64,000 nucleotides of DNA from Runella defluvii (GCF_014195535.1 NZ_JACIBY010000010.1:62001-126000); one strand, 5' to 3'. Counted from the first letter of the stretch, positions 24,458 to 33,781 are shown. A program made the numbers and translations. The notes: a model not told the origin generated them from the sequence alone.

Positions 24458-25171
24458 TCAGGCCATTAGACGTTCTAAGTAGTTTTTACGTTGTTTCCAA
24501 TCAGGCAAAATTCTTTCAAGCAGAGTGTAGAAAAGTTTATTATGATTATGGTGTATAAGGTGGCAAATCTCATGTATGATAACATACTCAATACAGCTAC
24601 CAGAAGCTTTAATTAATTGGGGGTTTAAATAGATTGTGCCCTTGGAAGAGCAACTGCCCCAACGAGTAGGCATTTTACGAAGCTTTATCTCTGGAGTAGG
24701 TAGCTGATAGGATTCAAAACGAGGCATTACTTCTATTAAAATCCTTTGAAAATGTATTTCGGCTTTTCCACGATACCATTGGTTTAAAAAAGACTCTACT
24801 TTACTGGGGTGATTTTCAGGGATATTTATTTCAATAAAGCCGCCGACTAACCTGATATGTTTTACTTCACCTACTTGTATTTTAAGCCTGTATTGCCTAC
24901 CAAGGTAGCGATGGGTTTCCCCTGATACATGTTGACTCGGGGAGGTTGCAGGCCGAAACTGTTCAAAAAACCTTAACTGTCTTAAAATCCATACTCCTTT
25001 TTGCTTGACTATCTTTGAAATTTCTTCGAGAGGTAGTTCTAACGGTGCGATTACCTGAATCATTCCGTTAGGATGTATTTGGATTCTTACAGATTTCCTT
25101 ACCGAGCGTTTCAACTCGTATGAAAATAGTTGGTCAATTAATTGAACCTGTATATTTGTTGTTATCTCCAT
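24458..25171 (-). CDS. YgjP/DUF45-type M48-like metallopeptidase
   Basis: A 237-residue protein of the YgjP (DUF45) group. The zinc metallopeptidase motif HEICH is seen near residue 198 in IIHEICHLIHHNHNKLFYTL, with WGSCSSKGTIYLNPQLIKA upstream, another family hallmark. It has no signal peptide, so it acts in the cytoplasm. It ends the minus-strand restriction-modification cluster and starts 3 bp after the hsdR stop. DUF45 proteins are repeatedly found beside type I hsdR genes; a role in processing or turnover of the restriction enzyme is plausible but unproven. The gene is convergent with paralogue 6. Confidence 0.9.
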   Translation of the reverse strand: MEITTNIQVQLIDQLFSYELKRSVRKSVRIQIHPNGMIQVIAPLELPLEEISKIVKQKGVWILRQLRFFEQFRPATSPSQHVSGETHRYLGRQYRLKIQVGEVKHIRLVGGFIEINIPENHPSKVESFLNQWYRGKAEIHFQRILIEVMPRFESYQLPTPEIKLRKMPTRWGSCSSKGTIYLNPQLIKASGSCIEYVIIHEICHLIHHNHNKLFYTLLERILPDWKQRKNYLERLMA

Positions 25172-25174
25172 TGC

Positions 25175-28100
25175 TTATACATACCTTAAAGTGGCAATGC
25201 TCAGGCATCCTTCTATGAGCTGATCAATAAGGTCATAAGGAAGTCTAATTTGTATTTCACTACACTGTTCAAGAATAAAGTCGTCTATTTCGATTCTCAG
25301 TTTTCCAATTAAATCAAAATTGTTTTGCCAATCTACCAGAGGACGATTATTGTCTAAGACTGACTCCCTAATTTTTTGCTCTATCCCTAAAGCTAACCCT
25401 GTGTATAGGGTGTCTGCGAAGTCAGTATCTACGAATTTAGCTAAAAGAACTTTTGTGACTCCGTAAAAGGCCATAGCAATAGGGTTTTGCTGTAAAGGAC
25501 TAGGAGCACCTTCAAAGCGTTCGTTTTCAAAGTTTTGTTCATGTTCTTTCGATCTCGTGTAGTATTCAAGTTCTGAAATTCTTTGAGAATGATAGTCATC
25601 AATCGTTTCTTGAATAAGCTCAGCCATTTTTCGATAAAGCTCTGGAGCTTCATTAAGCTTTACTTCAATTGCCTTTAATGTTTTACTAGAAATGTGGTCA
25701 GCCTGCGCAGCTAAGCTCTTTTCAGGTTGTAAATTTGATTCCTGTTGACGTTGCTCTTGGTCTAGTAATGCAAATTGAGGGGTGACAATCAGCGTTTCAC
25801 CCTCTGTACTGATGTACTTATCTATCAACTTACGGACTTGCTGCTCATAAAGGGTGTAGTCTGTTTTGTCGGAGTAGCGCCATTTGACCATGTCGCGCAA
25901 GTCCATTAAGGCTTTAGCATCTTTTTTATAGGTGTTAATTAGCTCGGCTGGAGTAGTTTCCATAAAAGCAATACTCGAAAGTGCCAACTGTAAAATTCGA
26001 GTATATCTTGAAAGTGACTCATAAAAAAGTTGCCTTTTTTCCTCATTAAATAACCACTCTTCGTACGATTTTAGGTCTAGTTTATTTGATAGACCTTCAA
26101 AAATCGACCAGACTTCTGCATGAGCTTGCGGTAGTTTAGCAGTTTCGGAATTTATACTATTGAGAGAGCCTTGTAAATCTTCTAAATCAAAATTCTGTAA
26201 GCCCGAATACATGGTTAAAGCTTGGTCAAGGTGCCCTAAATTTCCATAATAATCGACAATAAGACCATGTGTTTTTTCTGGAAAAACCCGATTAACCCGT
26301 GCGATTGCTTGTAATAGAGTATGCTCTTTTAAACTACGCGTTAGATACAAAACGGAGTTAGCTGGGGCGTCAAAACCTGTCAATAGTTTATCAACTACAA
26401 TCAATAACTCGGGTACTTCTTGCTTTTTAAAAGCACCAATCAAGGTTTTTTCATAGTTCTCGACATTTCGGTAACGATCCATTTGCCGTTTCCAAAAACC
26501 TCTTACTTCACCATCGTACCCATCAGACTCTCCGTCTTCACCTTCTCTCACATCGGGTGGCGAAATAATAACTTCACACGTAACGCGAAGTTCGTCGTTG
26601 GCGCTGCCGATTTCATCAATGTACTTCTTATATTTAACCGCTTGCCATTTTTTTCCTACTACGATTTGCCCTTTCATTCCCGTACCTTGATAGTTGGCTA
26701 CGTAGTGTTCTGCTATGTCCCAGGCACGGGCATAAATGATTTGGTCTGCTTCATTGAGTATATCAATACGGTTAAATTTTCGTTTCAGCTGCGCTTTTCC
26801 ATAGTCGTTGAGTGGTTCTGATACCTTATCAAAAAAACGGTTAAGTGCAGAGGCATTAGCCGTAATATGATGATGTCGCCCCTCGTACAATAGCGGAACA
26901 ACCGCCCCGTCTTCGACAGCATCACGAATGGTATAAGCAGGCTCAATCAATCCGCCAAACTGACGAGCCGTACTTTTTTGCTCTTTCATTAGTGGTGTTC
27001 CAGTAAAACCTAGAAAGCACGCTTTCGGAAACAGGCGCCGCATACTAATATGGAAATTGCCGTGTTGGGTTCTGTGGGCTTCATCGACCAAAATGAAAAG
27101 ATTGGGGGAATCAATCGGTTCGGAGTTGCTTTTTAAGGCAACTTCAAACTTGTTGATGACAGTAGTAATGATGTCATCCGATTTTTCGTGCAATAATGCC
27201 AACAGGCTGGTGTCGCGCGGTGGGCGATTTGACTTGTAGCGGATAGGTTCTGTCGATTCTTCTATTTCGTCAGAATCGTTGGTGAGTTTTTTCCGAATCT
27301 TATCCGATGCTCCTGTTGTTGCTTGTACTACGTCTTTTTTGCATTTTCGAAATGTTTCGGTCAATTGATTATCTAAATCAACGCGGTCGGTAACAAGTAC
27401 TATTTTAGGATTAGGAATATCGGGCTGCTTGGCAAGAAGCTGAGCAAGCATCACCATTGTCAACGACTTTCCACTTCCTTGGGTATGCCAAATCACCCCG
27501 CCTGTTCGTTTCCCTGAGATTTCGTCTAGCTTGCTAACGCGTTGAAGAGTTTGACGGATAGTAAAATATTGTTGGTAGCGGGCTATCTTTTTAACGTTGT
27601 CATCAAAAACAATAAAGTTATAAATTAAGTCAAGAAGGCGTTCGGGGCGGCAGAGGTTGTAGAGTATTCTATCTTGTTCACTGATACTCACTGGGGCCTT
27701 ACGGAGCTCTTGATAAAATAGGCGGGAGTCATTGTTCATACATGCCAATACCGTGTTTTCGTAGTCGGGCGATAACGAATTATTTACCAGCCTTGTTAAG
27801 CGTTCCTCATCTGCTTGACGAATATCTTGTGCGGTTTGCTCGCGCCAACTTGCCCAAAATTCTTTTCCTGTATCAGTGGTAGCATAGCGAGCTTCGTTAC
27901 CCGCCAATGCAAGCAGTAAATTGGAATAATAATACAAGGCTCGTATGCCACTGTCCGATTGGTAGTCAATGTGTTGAGCAATGGCCTTTTTTAAGGCATG
28001 TTGTATTTTGGGGCTTTTACATTCAATGACTCCCATCGGGATTCCGTTTACAAACAACACCAAGTCAGGCCGATAGGCGTCGTGGCGTTCGGTGCGTAAA

Positions 28101-28525
28101 ACACTAAATTCGGGTACTACGTGAAAAACATTGTTTTCAGGGTGTTCCCAATCTACATAGCGCAAGGTATAACTCTTACGGTCTCCGTCGATCACTTGTT
28201 CGAAACTCTTTCCCAGCGTTACCAAATCGTAGAAGGCCTTGTTGGCACTTGTAAAACCATCTTGAACGGGCAAATCGCGCAGGGCCAAAACCGCCGCGTT
28301 GAGATTGGTTTCGGAAAAGGCATACGTACGCCCTCGGTACGTGATACTGTTGAGGGCGTTGAGCTGCTGACGAAGAACCCCTTCCAGTAAAACGGCACCG
28401 CTGCGCCCTCCTCGCTCTGCCAAGGCTTGTGTAGGTGTTAGGGGAATATAGCCCATTTGTACCAGTAAGTGCAGGGCAGGGATTTTACTACTGTCGTTTT
28501 CGAGCAAGGAGAGCGTCGTTTCCAT
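25175..28525 (-). CDS. hsdR: Type I restriction endonuclease, R (motor/nuclease) subunit
   Basis: I choose the ATG at 28523-28525 (1116 residues, METTLSLLEN), 10 bp after the upstream stop; a start at 28561 would overlap that gene by 26 bp. The N-terminal PD-(D/E)xK nuclease is seen as DLVLFVNGIPMGVIECKSP near 154-172. The SF2 motor follows, with Walker A THTQGSGKSL-like residues (HTQGSGKSLTM near 347-357), the DEAH-type box VDEAHRTQHG, motif III FTGTPL, and motif VI QAIARVNRVFPEKTHG. The C-terminal helical part would dock onto HsdM/HsdS. HsdR translocates and cuts DNA lacking the host methylation mark. The length is typical. The frame looks intact, so the enzyme is probably functional. Confidence 0.95.
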   Translation of the reverse strand: METTLSLLENDSSKIPALHLLVQMGYIPLTPTQALAERGGRSGAVLLEGVLRQQLNALNSITYRGRTYAFSETNLNAAVLALRDLPVQDGFTSANKAFYDLVTLGKSFEQVIDGDRKSYTLRYVDWEHPENNVFHVVPEFSVLRTERHDAYRPDLVLFVNGIPMGVIECKSPKIQHALKKAIAQHIDYQSDSGIRALYYYSNLLLALAGNEARYATTDTGKEFWASWREQTAQDIRQADEERLTRLVNNSLSPDYENTVLACMNNDSRLFYQELRKAPVSISEQDRILYNLCRPERLLDLIYNFIVFDDNVKKIARYQQYFTIRQTLQRVSKLDEISGKRTGGVIWHTQGSGKSLTMVMLAQLLAKQPDIPNPKIVLVTDRVDLDNQLTETFRKCKKDVVQATTGASDKIRKKLTNDSDEIEESTEPIRYKSNRPPRDTSLLALLHEKSDDIITTVINKFEVALKSNSEPIDSPNLFILVDEAHRTQHGNFHISMRRLFPKACFLGFTGTPLMKEQKSTARQFGGLIEPAYTIRDAVEDGAVVPLLYEGRHHHITANASALNRFFDKVSEPLNDYGKAQLKRKFNRIDILNEADQIIYARAWDIAEHYVANYQGTGMKGQIVVGKKWQAVKYKKYIDEIGSANDELRVTCEVIISPPDVREGEDGESDGYDGEVRGFWKRQMDRYRNVENYEKTLIGAFKKQEVPELLIVVDKLLTGFDAPANSVLYLTRSLKEHTLLQAIARVNRVFPEKTHGLIVDYYGNLGHLDQALTMYSGLQNFDLEDLQGSLNSINSETAKLPQAHAEVWSIFEGLSNKLDLKSYEEWLFNEEKRQLFYESLSRYTRILQLALSSIAFMETTPAELINTYKKDAKALMDLRDMVKWRYSDKTDYTLYEQQVRKLIDKYISTEGETLIVTPQFALLDQEQRQQESNLQPEKSLAAQADHISSKTLKAIEVKLNEAPELYRKMAELIQETIDDYHSQRISELEYYTRSKEHEQNFENERFEGAPSPLQQNPIAMAFYGVTKVLLAKFVDTDFADTLYTGLALGIEQKIRESVLDNNRPLVDWQNNFDLIGKLRIEIDDFILEQCSEIQIRLPYDLIDQLIEGCLSIATLRYV

Positions 28526-28535
28526 TTCGTTGAGA

Positions 28536-29153
28536 TTATAGTTCGTGATAGATTTGAACAAATGCTAAAGCATGGGCACGAATCAGGGGCATCAGGTCGT
28601 GCTTTTGGTTTTTGGTTAAGAGTTTGTTATTCGGAACATCCAAAACACTATACACGGTTTCTTCGGGATGATACCCTTCCAAAGTCGTTTCCATGAGTTG
28701 AATAATGCCTGCTGTTTTGTCTTTTGATAGCTTTTCTTCACGAAAATAGAGCTTTATCACGTGTGGCGTACCGTTGATGACCAAACCCAGCTCAGGGTTG
28801 ATACTTACTTCCAGCTCTCCATGTCGCCAAATACGGTGAATAGGTTTAAACCACTCAATGGTTTTACCCCGTAAAAACCGCTTATAGACTTCGACGGCTC
28901 TTGTGTAGTTGGCCTTTTTCGAATCAGGTACCAGAGTGCACAATTCATCGAGGACGGTGAGGGGTTCTTCTCTGCTGTGCATTTTGGTAATTCGGTCGCG
29001 GAGGCGTTTCCAGTAATCATTTTTGGGGTCGTACTCGGGACGGCACTTCACTGCACGAACTTTGGTTTGCTGAGCAACACCACTGGTCATGGCAAAATCA
29101 AGCAAGTCCGACTGGCTGATTTTAATCGGGGTAAATGTAATAACTGTTTCCAT
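28536..29153 (-). CDS. Conserved protein of unknown function in the restriction island
   Basis: A 205-residue soluble protein with no signal peptide or membrane helix. Visible features are an N-terminal strand-helix region, a charged RPEYDPKNDYWKRLRDRITK segment near 42-61, a central strand-rich part (HGELEVSINPELGLVINGT, near 112-130, then HVIKLYFREEKLSKDKT), and a C-terminal helix. I do not recognise a catalytic motif. It sits 10 bp upstream of hsdR and behind the hsdS terminator, so it is probably co-transcribed with hsdR and the DUF45 gene. An accessory role in restriction or defence is inferred from position alone. Confidence 0.75.
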   Translation of the reverse strand: METVITFTPIKISQSDLLDFAMTSGVAQQTKVRAVKCRPEYDPKNDYWKRLRDRITKMHSREEPLTVLDELCTLVPDSKKANYTRAVEVYKRFLRGKTIEWFKPIHRIWRHGELEVSINPELGLVINGTPHVIKLYFREEKLSKDKTAGIIQLMETTLEGYHPEETVYSVLDVPNNKLLTKNQKHDLMPLIRAHALAFVQIYHEL

Positions 29154-29257
29154 GATTTAATAATTAATTATATTTTTGAAACTATGTACAAATTATAAAA
29201 GTTCATTTTTTGAAAAATATTTTTTGTAGAATTTTTCAAAATAAATTTTTGGCACCT

Positions 29258-29282
29258 AAAAAAAGCAGCCCCTTGACTGCTT
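29258..29282 (-). terminator. Intrinsic terminator after hsdS
   Basis: On the minus strand AAGCAGTC and GGCTGCTT pair over 8 bp (one T-G wobble) around AAGG, followed by a run of T. It begins 6 bp after the hsdS stop codon. It would separate the half-S/hsdM/DUF1016/hsdS genes from the downstream unknown gene, hsdR and DUF45. The AT-rich stretch 29154-29257 probably holds the promoter for those; a TATAATTTG-like sequence is present there but I could not pair it confidently. Confidence 0.7.
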
Positions 29283-29287
29283 ATGTT

Positions 29288-30538
29288 TTAGGCGACTTCC
29301 GCAGGCACCCGTACCTGCCCCGTGAGCAAGCACTGCATTAGGCCGCGTTTTTGCTCCCGAACTGCCTCCAATTTGGCCTCCCAGTACTGAATCTCTTTCA
29401 GCGAAGCATCCAACACTTGGGCTATGGCACGTTGTTCGGCGAGACAGGGAACTACAATTCGTAAACTAAAAAAATCATTTATGCCAACATTCAGTAAGCC
29501 ATGATTGCGGGCTCCTTCCTGAGCGATTTCTCCAATACCTTCGTTGAGACAACCTGCTTCAAAAAAATGAGTAAAGAACTTAGCTTCATTTTCTGCTTCG
29601 TTACGCATCCTGAAACAAATATACAATGGAGACAAAACGCCTCTATCATATTGGTCAAGGCGTTTGATTGCACCCATCGGATAACCGGCAGAATAGCTTT
29701 TGTTATAGGCAAATTCACCTCGATACAGCAGGAAATAGTTTGCCAAATTTTCGCTGGCTACATTTTTGTTAAAATATCGCCCTTGACCAACCAGCCCCTG
29801 TTGTGCAGAAATTGTCAAAACATTGGTATTTCCTTCAGTATTCCGACGATTTACACGTTCAAATAAATCGCTTAACACCACACGTTTCCACTCACCGCCA
29901 AACCCCGGCAAGCGCACTTTTCCCGTAAGGAGTTGGTGCATCAAGCCGCGATGACGGGCGCGGAGGGCGTTGAGCAGCTCGGTGGTTTGCTCAATAGCGG
30001 TATCCCACGTACCCAACACGGCCGCAATGCGACGCTGTTCGGGGAGGGGGGGGAGGGGAATTGGAAAAGATTTAATTTGCTCAAAATTGAGCCCTTGACG
30101 CCCTCCACCTACTTGGTAACTATCTATTAACTTTTGTCCAGATTCACAGCTTAAAAAAGCATTTACGAAATTAGAGTCTGACTTTGCTGAGTCTAATCTA
30201 ATTATACAAACATGTTGATTAACATTTCCTTCTTTAAAATCAGAAGGTACAACACATGTTCTACCTATAGATGCACCAGTAATGTTTAAAAGTAAATCAT
30301 CAGCACGTAAATGAGTCGCTTTCATTTTTTGGTGTTGTTTTTCAGATATAAAAGCTACTTCATCAAGAATTAATCTTCCATCAACAACATTTTGACTACG
30401 AACAATTGGTATTCCACTTGATAAATATGTCTCTCTTCCACCTTTAGGGGTTATTCCACTTCCTACTTTTAATGCTAAGTTTCCTAACTTCTTCATTTCC
30501 CATCCTTCGGGCAGGGTATGTTTTTTTTGTGGGTTCAT
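29288..30538 (-). CDS. hsdS: Type I restriction-modification specificity subunit
   Basis: 416 residues with the classic HsdS two-TRD plan. The first target-recognition domain spans about 12-160 (starting GWEMKKLGNLALKVGSGITP); the central conserved region follows (PLPEQRRIAAVLGTWDTAIE and a long helix to about 205). The second TRD spans about 215-360, and the distal conserved helix (CLAEQRAIAQVLDASLKEIQ) ends the protein. HsdS reads the two halves of the split DNA site and positions HsdM and HsdR. Both halves end in QLLTGKVRLP/CLLTGQVRVP-type sequences, the usual internal repeat. It starts 28 bp after the DUF1016 nuclease gene. The DNA target cannot be predicted by eye. Confidence 0.95.
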   Translation of the reverse strand: MNPQKKHTLPEGWEMKKLGNLALKVGSGITPKGGRETYLSSGIPIVRSQNVVDGRLILDEVAFISEKQHQKMKATHLRADDLLLNITGASIGRTCVVPSDFKEGNVNQHVCIIRLDSAKSDSNFVNAFLSCESGQKLIDSYQVGGGRQGLNFEQIKSFPIPLPPLPEQRRIAAVLGTWDTAIEQTTELLNALRARHRGLMHQLLTGKVRLPGFGGEWKRVVLSDLFERVNRRNTEGNTNVLTISAQQGLVGQGRYFNKNVASENLANYFLLYRGEFAYNKSYSAGYPMGAIKRLDQYDRGVLSPLYICFRMRNEAENEAKFFTHFFEAGCLNEGIGEIAQEGARNHGLLNVGINDFFSLRIVVPCLAEQRAIAQVLDASLKEIQYWEAKLEAVREQKRGLMQCLLTGQVRVPAEVA

Positions 30539-30566
30539 GTGGGGTGGGGTTTACAAACAAAAAGGG

Positions 30567-31574
30567 TTAATCGGCTTGGGGTTGGTTGAGTTCATAAAAT
30601 TCGGCCAATTTGGCTTCGAGCAGGTGTTTGTCGGGTAGGTGGCGGGTATAGTCGGCTACGAGCGTGGGCGAGAGTGTTCGGCTCAGGGCATACTCCACCA
30701 CGGCTTGGTCGCTGCCGGCGCAAAGCAGAATTCCAATGCTGGGGTTTTCGTGGGGTTTGCGCACGTCGCGGTCAAGAGCTTCCAAATAAAAATTGAGCTT
30801 GCCGAGGTATTCCGGTTCAAACGGCCCTGCTTTGAGTTCAAACGCTACGAGGCAGCGCAAATCGCGGTGATAAAACAGCAGGTCGAGTCTAAAATCGCGC
30901 ATTCCTACCTGTACAGGGTACTCTTCGCCCATGAAGGTAAAGTCGCGCCCTATTTCGAGCAGGAAGCGTTTCATGTTTTGAATCAACGCCCGTTGCAGGG
31001 TACGCTCGGTGGGGCGTTCGGGCAGGTCAAGAAATTCAAATACGTATCGGTCCCTGAAAATACCTTCCCCCAACGCCTCACGGCCTTGTTCCTGCAATTG
31101 GGTTTGTACAGCGGCCACATTGGGCGACAGCATGACGCGCTCATATACTCCTGCCGCAATCTGCCGTTCGAGTTCGCGTGTGCTATATCGTTCTTTTGCG
31201 GTGAGAAACAGGTAGAATTGACGTTCTTCCGATGTTTTGCACTGGGCAAGAATGGTCAGATGATTTGTCCAGTTTATTTTTGACAGCAGTGCCGTCAAAG
31301 TTTCATCAGCTCCTTGATAGGCTTCATAAAATCGCCTCATTCGATACAGACCTCGGTAACTAAATCCTTTCAAATCAGGATGTTGTCGTTGCAAAAAGCG
31401 TGCGAGTTGTACCACAGTACTATCGCCCCATTCGCTGGTTTCTATTTTTTGACTGATATACCCACCGACCTTTTGATAGAGGTCTATCAACTCCCGATTA
31501 ACACTCGCCACTGCCCGCTGCCGAGCCTGCTGAATCAACGTCAGAATTTCAGTAAAATGATGAATCGGCTCCAT
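30567..31574 (-). CDS. PDDEXK nuclease domain protein, YhcG/DUF1016 family
   Basis: A 335-residue protein of the YhcG family. The N-terminal DUF1016_N region (about 1-160) contains QRAVASVNRELIDLYQKVGG and the WGDSTVVQLARFLQRQHP segment; the C-terminal domain has a PD-(D/E)xK-like core (RDFRLDLLFYHRDLRCLVAF followed by ELKAG, about 225-250), in which the Asp and the E-x-K are visible. Such genes commonly sit inside type I restriction clusters; a nuclease or accessory defence role is expected from the fold but not proven. It lies between hsdM (gap of 96 bp) and hsdS (28 bp), on the same strand. It has no signal peptide. Confidence 0.92.
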   Translation of the reverse strand: MEPIHHFTEILTLIQQARQRAVASVNRELIDLYQKVGGYISQKIETSEWGDSTVVQLARFLQRQHPDLKGFSYRGLYRMRRFYEAYQGADETLTALLSKINWTNHLTILAQCKTSEERQFYLFLTAKERYSTRELERQIAAGVYERVMLSPNVAAVQTQLQEQGREALGEGIFRDRYVFEFLDLPERPTERTLQRALIQNMKRFLLEIGRDFTFMGEEYPVQVGMRDFRLDLLFYHRDLRCLVAFELKAGPFEPEYLGKLNFYLEALDRDVRKPHENPSIGILLCAGSDQAVVEYALSRTLSPTLVADYTRHLPDKHLLEAKLAEFYELNQPQAD

Positions 31575-31670
31575 GCAGAAAAAGTAAATTGGGGGAGATT
31601 AAAAACATTCATATCCTATGTCAATTGGTGGGACAAGTCCAACGAAAGGTAGGTTCATGGCATCAATTAT

Positions 31671-33206
31671 TTAGAAACCCAAATCAGTCAAGTACTTTTC
31701 CATCTGTCGCTCGGTGTCGGCAAGGGCTTGGCGAATTTGCTGAATTTTCGCTTTTGTGGCTGTCATATCTACCGCTTCTTCTTCCTCGAAGGTATCTACG
31801 TAACGTGGGAGGTTCAAATTAAAATCATTACTTTTAATTTCTTCCAAGGTAGCTCGGTAGGCGTATTTATCTTCGACTACTTGTCCTTGCGAGGTAGCGT
31901 TGGGTGCACTAGTTCTAAAACGCTGTACCGTTTCTAAAATATGGAGTGTAGCGTCAGTATTCAAGCGGTTTTGGTTTTTTCCGTTCTCAAACTCACGGCT
32001 CGCATCCACAAACAACACATCTTTGTTTTGGCCTTTAGTTCGATTAAACAATAAAATGGCGGCAGGAATGCCTGTTCCATAGAAAAGATTGGCAGGCAAT
32101 CCAATCACTGCTTCGAGTAAGTTTTCTTCCACGAGCTGTTGCCGTATAGTACCTTCTGAACTTCCTCTAAACAGTACGCCATTAGGCACAATTACCCCCA
32201 CGCGTCCGTCAGTAGGATAAGTTGTTTCAATCATATGACTGATAAAAGCAAAATCTGCTTTCGACTTAGGCGGAATCCCTCGATGGTAGCGATTAAAAGG
32301 GTCGCCGTGTGCTTTTTCCGCACCCCATTTATCAAGTGAAAAAGGAGGATTAGCCACGACTACGTTGAATCGCATCAGGGTATCGTTTTCAATGAGTTTG
32401 GGGTTGTTTAATGTATCTCCCCATTCGATACGTGCACTATCCATGCCATGCAAAAACATGTTCATTCGACACAAAGCCCAAGTGCTGCCGTTGTTTTCTT
32501 GTCCGTAGAGAGAAAAATTGTTACTACCTACTTGCGCAGCTACTTTGATCAACAAAGAGCCAGAGCCACATGTCGGGTCACAAATTCGGTCGCCAGGGCG
32601 AGGAGCCACTAATTTTGCCAATAGCTCGGAAACCTCAGCAGGCGTGTAAAATTCGCCCGCTTTCTTACCTGCTTTACCTGCAAATTCGCCAATCAAATAC
32701 TCGTAAGCATCGCCGATGACATCGGCGTTTTGTAAATGTGACGGTTGTAAATCAAGGGCTGAAAAATCCAGTAATAAATTTTTTAGGCGCCGATTTCGCT
32801 CGATGGCAGGGCCTAATTGAGCCTCAGAGTTAAAAGAGACGGCTCGAAACACACGTTCGAGTTTGGTTCGGTTGGCATCTTCCAAGCCCATGAGCGCGAT
32901 GTCAATGAGATTTCCGATGTTGTCATCATTACGATTTTGAAACAAGTAATCGAAAGTACACTCTTCGGGTACATAAAATCTTTCTCGGCGCAAAGCGCGT
33001 TCAATACGCTCGTTGTCACCTTGGTATTTTTCTCGGTGGTATTCAACCTTGTCTTTCCATACATCTGATAAATATTTTACAAAGAGCATTGTGAGCACAT
33101 AGTCTTTATATTGAGTAGGGTCAACAGCACCGCGCAAAGTGTCACAGCCGCGCCACACAACAGCTGCAATTTCTTCGCGGCTAAGGGTTCGTTTTAGGGG
33201 GAGCAT
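31671..33206 (-). CDS. hsdM: Type I restriction-modification DNA methyltransferase (M subunit)
   Basis: 511 residues, the usual length for HsdM. An N-terminal helical domain (HsdM_N, about 8-150) is followed by the N6-adenine methyltransferase domain with motif I DPTCGSGSLL near 210 (S-adenosylmethionine binding) and catalytic motif IV VVANPPFSLDKWG near 280-292. The preceding GEFYTPAEVSELLAKLVAPR segment is also typical. With HsdS it methylates adenines in the recognition site; with HsdR it forms the restriction complex. Its start overlaps the end of the single-TRD S-like gene by 26 bp, and 96 bp separate its stop from the DUF1016 gene. It looks intact. Confidence 0.96.
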   Translation of the reverse strand: MLPLKRTLSREEIAAVVWRGCDTLRGAVDPTQYKDYVLTMLFVKYLSDVWKDKVEYHREKYQGDNERIERALRRERFYVPEECTFDYLFQNRNDDNIGNLIDIALMGLEDANRTKLERVFRAVSFNSEAQLGPAIERNRRLKNLLLDFSALDLQPSHLQNADVIGDAYEYLIGEFAGKAGKKAGEFYTPAEVSELLAKLVAPRPGDRICDPTCGSGSLLIKVAAQVGSNNFSLYGQENNGSTWALCRMNMFLHGMDSARIEWGDTLNNPKLIENDTLMRFNVVVANPPFSLDKWGAEKAHGDPFNRYHRGIPPKSKADFAFISHMIETTYPTDGRVGVIVPNGVLFRGSSEGTIRQQLVEENLLEAVIGLPANLFYGTGIPAAILLFNRTKGQNKDVLFVDASREFENGKNQNRLNTDATLHILETVQRFRTSAPNATSQGQVVEDKYAYRATLEEIKSNDFNLNLPRYVDTFEEEEAVDMTATKAKIQQIRQALADTERQMEKYLTDLGF

Positions 33207-33762
33207 GGATTATCTTTTTTAATAGATTTTCAATAAAGACTTGTTTTTCTACAATTAGTTGTCGCAGTAAGTCTATTTCTTGTATATGAAGCGAATAAAT
33301 TTGGGCTACTTTTTGTTGGATAGAGGCATCTGGTACCGCAATACTAAGGTCACTCAATTCGTTTTTACGAATCGAAGGAATACTGGTACCTGCTCCTAAT
33401 TGTTTGAGATAAGCCTGAGTTTGTGGTAAGTTCAAGAAGGTAGTTAAATACTCGGGTAATATGACCGTTTTGTCAAGTGGTTCGATAACAAAGAACAAAG
33501 TGGAGGCTACTGCTGGGGTCGGTTCACCTCGGTATTGCCAAGCAAATAACCGATAGCCCTTGCCTGCCAAAAGAATGTCGCCCGGTTTTAGAATGTGTTT
33601 TTGACTTTTTTCATCTTTGGGAATATAAGACTCATCAAAACGAGTTAATATACCACTTTCGTCAAAATGTTTTGCCTGCAAATAATGGAGTTCTCCGTCT
33701 TCTGACGGAGCATCATAATACCCAAATCGGATTTCAGCAATTTCAGACAGTTTTAGATTCAT
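33181..33762 (-). CDS. Single-TRD HsdS-like specificity protein (half-length)
   Basis: With the ATG at 33760-33762 the protein has 193 residues (MNLKLSEIAEIRFGYYDAPS). It corresponds to one target-recognition domain (about 3-150: KPGDILLAGKGYRLFAWQYR, SIPSIRKNELSDLSIAVPD) plus one conserved helix (QQKVAQIYSLHIQEIDLLRQ). A complete second TRD is absent, so it is half an S subunit. It precedes hsdM with a 26-bp overlap, while a full hsdS lies downstream. Half-S proteins can dimerise to form a functional specificity unit, so this may give the same HsdM a second, palindromic-type target. It could instead be a truncated relic. A good TACTTTTG -7 box lies upstream. Confidence 0.85.
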   Translation of the reverse strand: MNLKLSEIAEIRFGYYDAPSEDGELHYLQAKHFDESGILTRFDESYIPKDEKSQKHILKPGDILLAGKGYRLFAWQYRGEPTPAVASTLFFVIEPLDKTVILPEYLTTFLNLPQTQAYLKQLGAGTSIPSIRKNELSDLSIAVPDASIQQKVAQIYSLHIQEIDLLRQLIVEKQVFIENLLKKIIHAPPKTNP

Positions 33763-33781
33763 GGTATTACTAAAGTGTGCA

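Noticed and set aside
24458-33762. Restriction island as a prophage or integrative element
   Set aside because: No integrase, transposase, phage structural gene, tRNA or flanking direct repeat is visible at either border.
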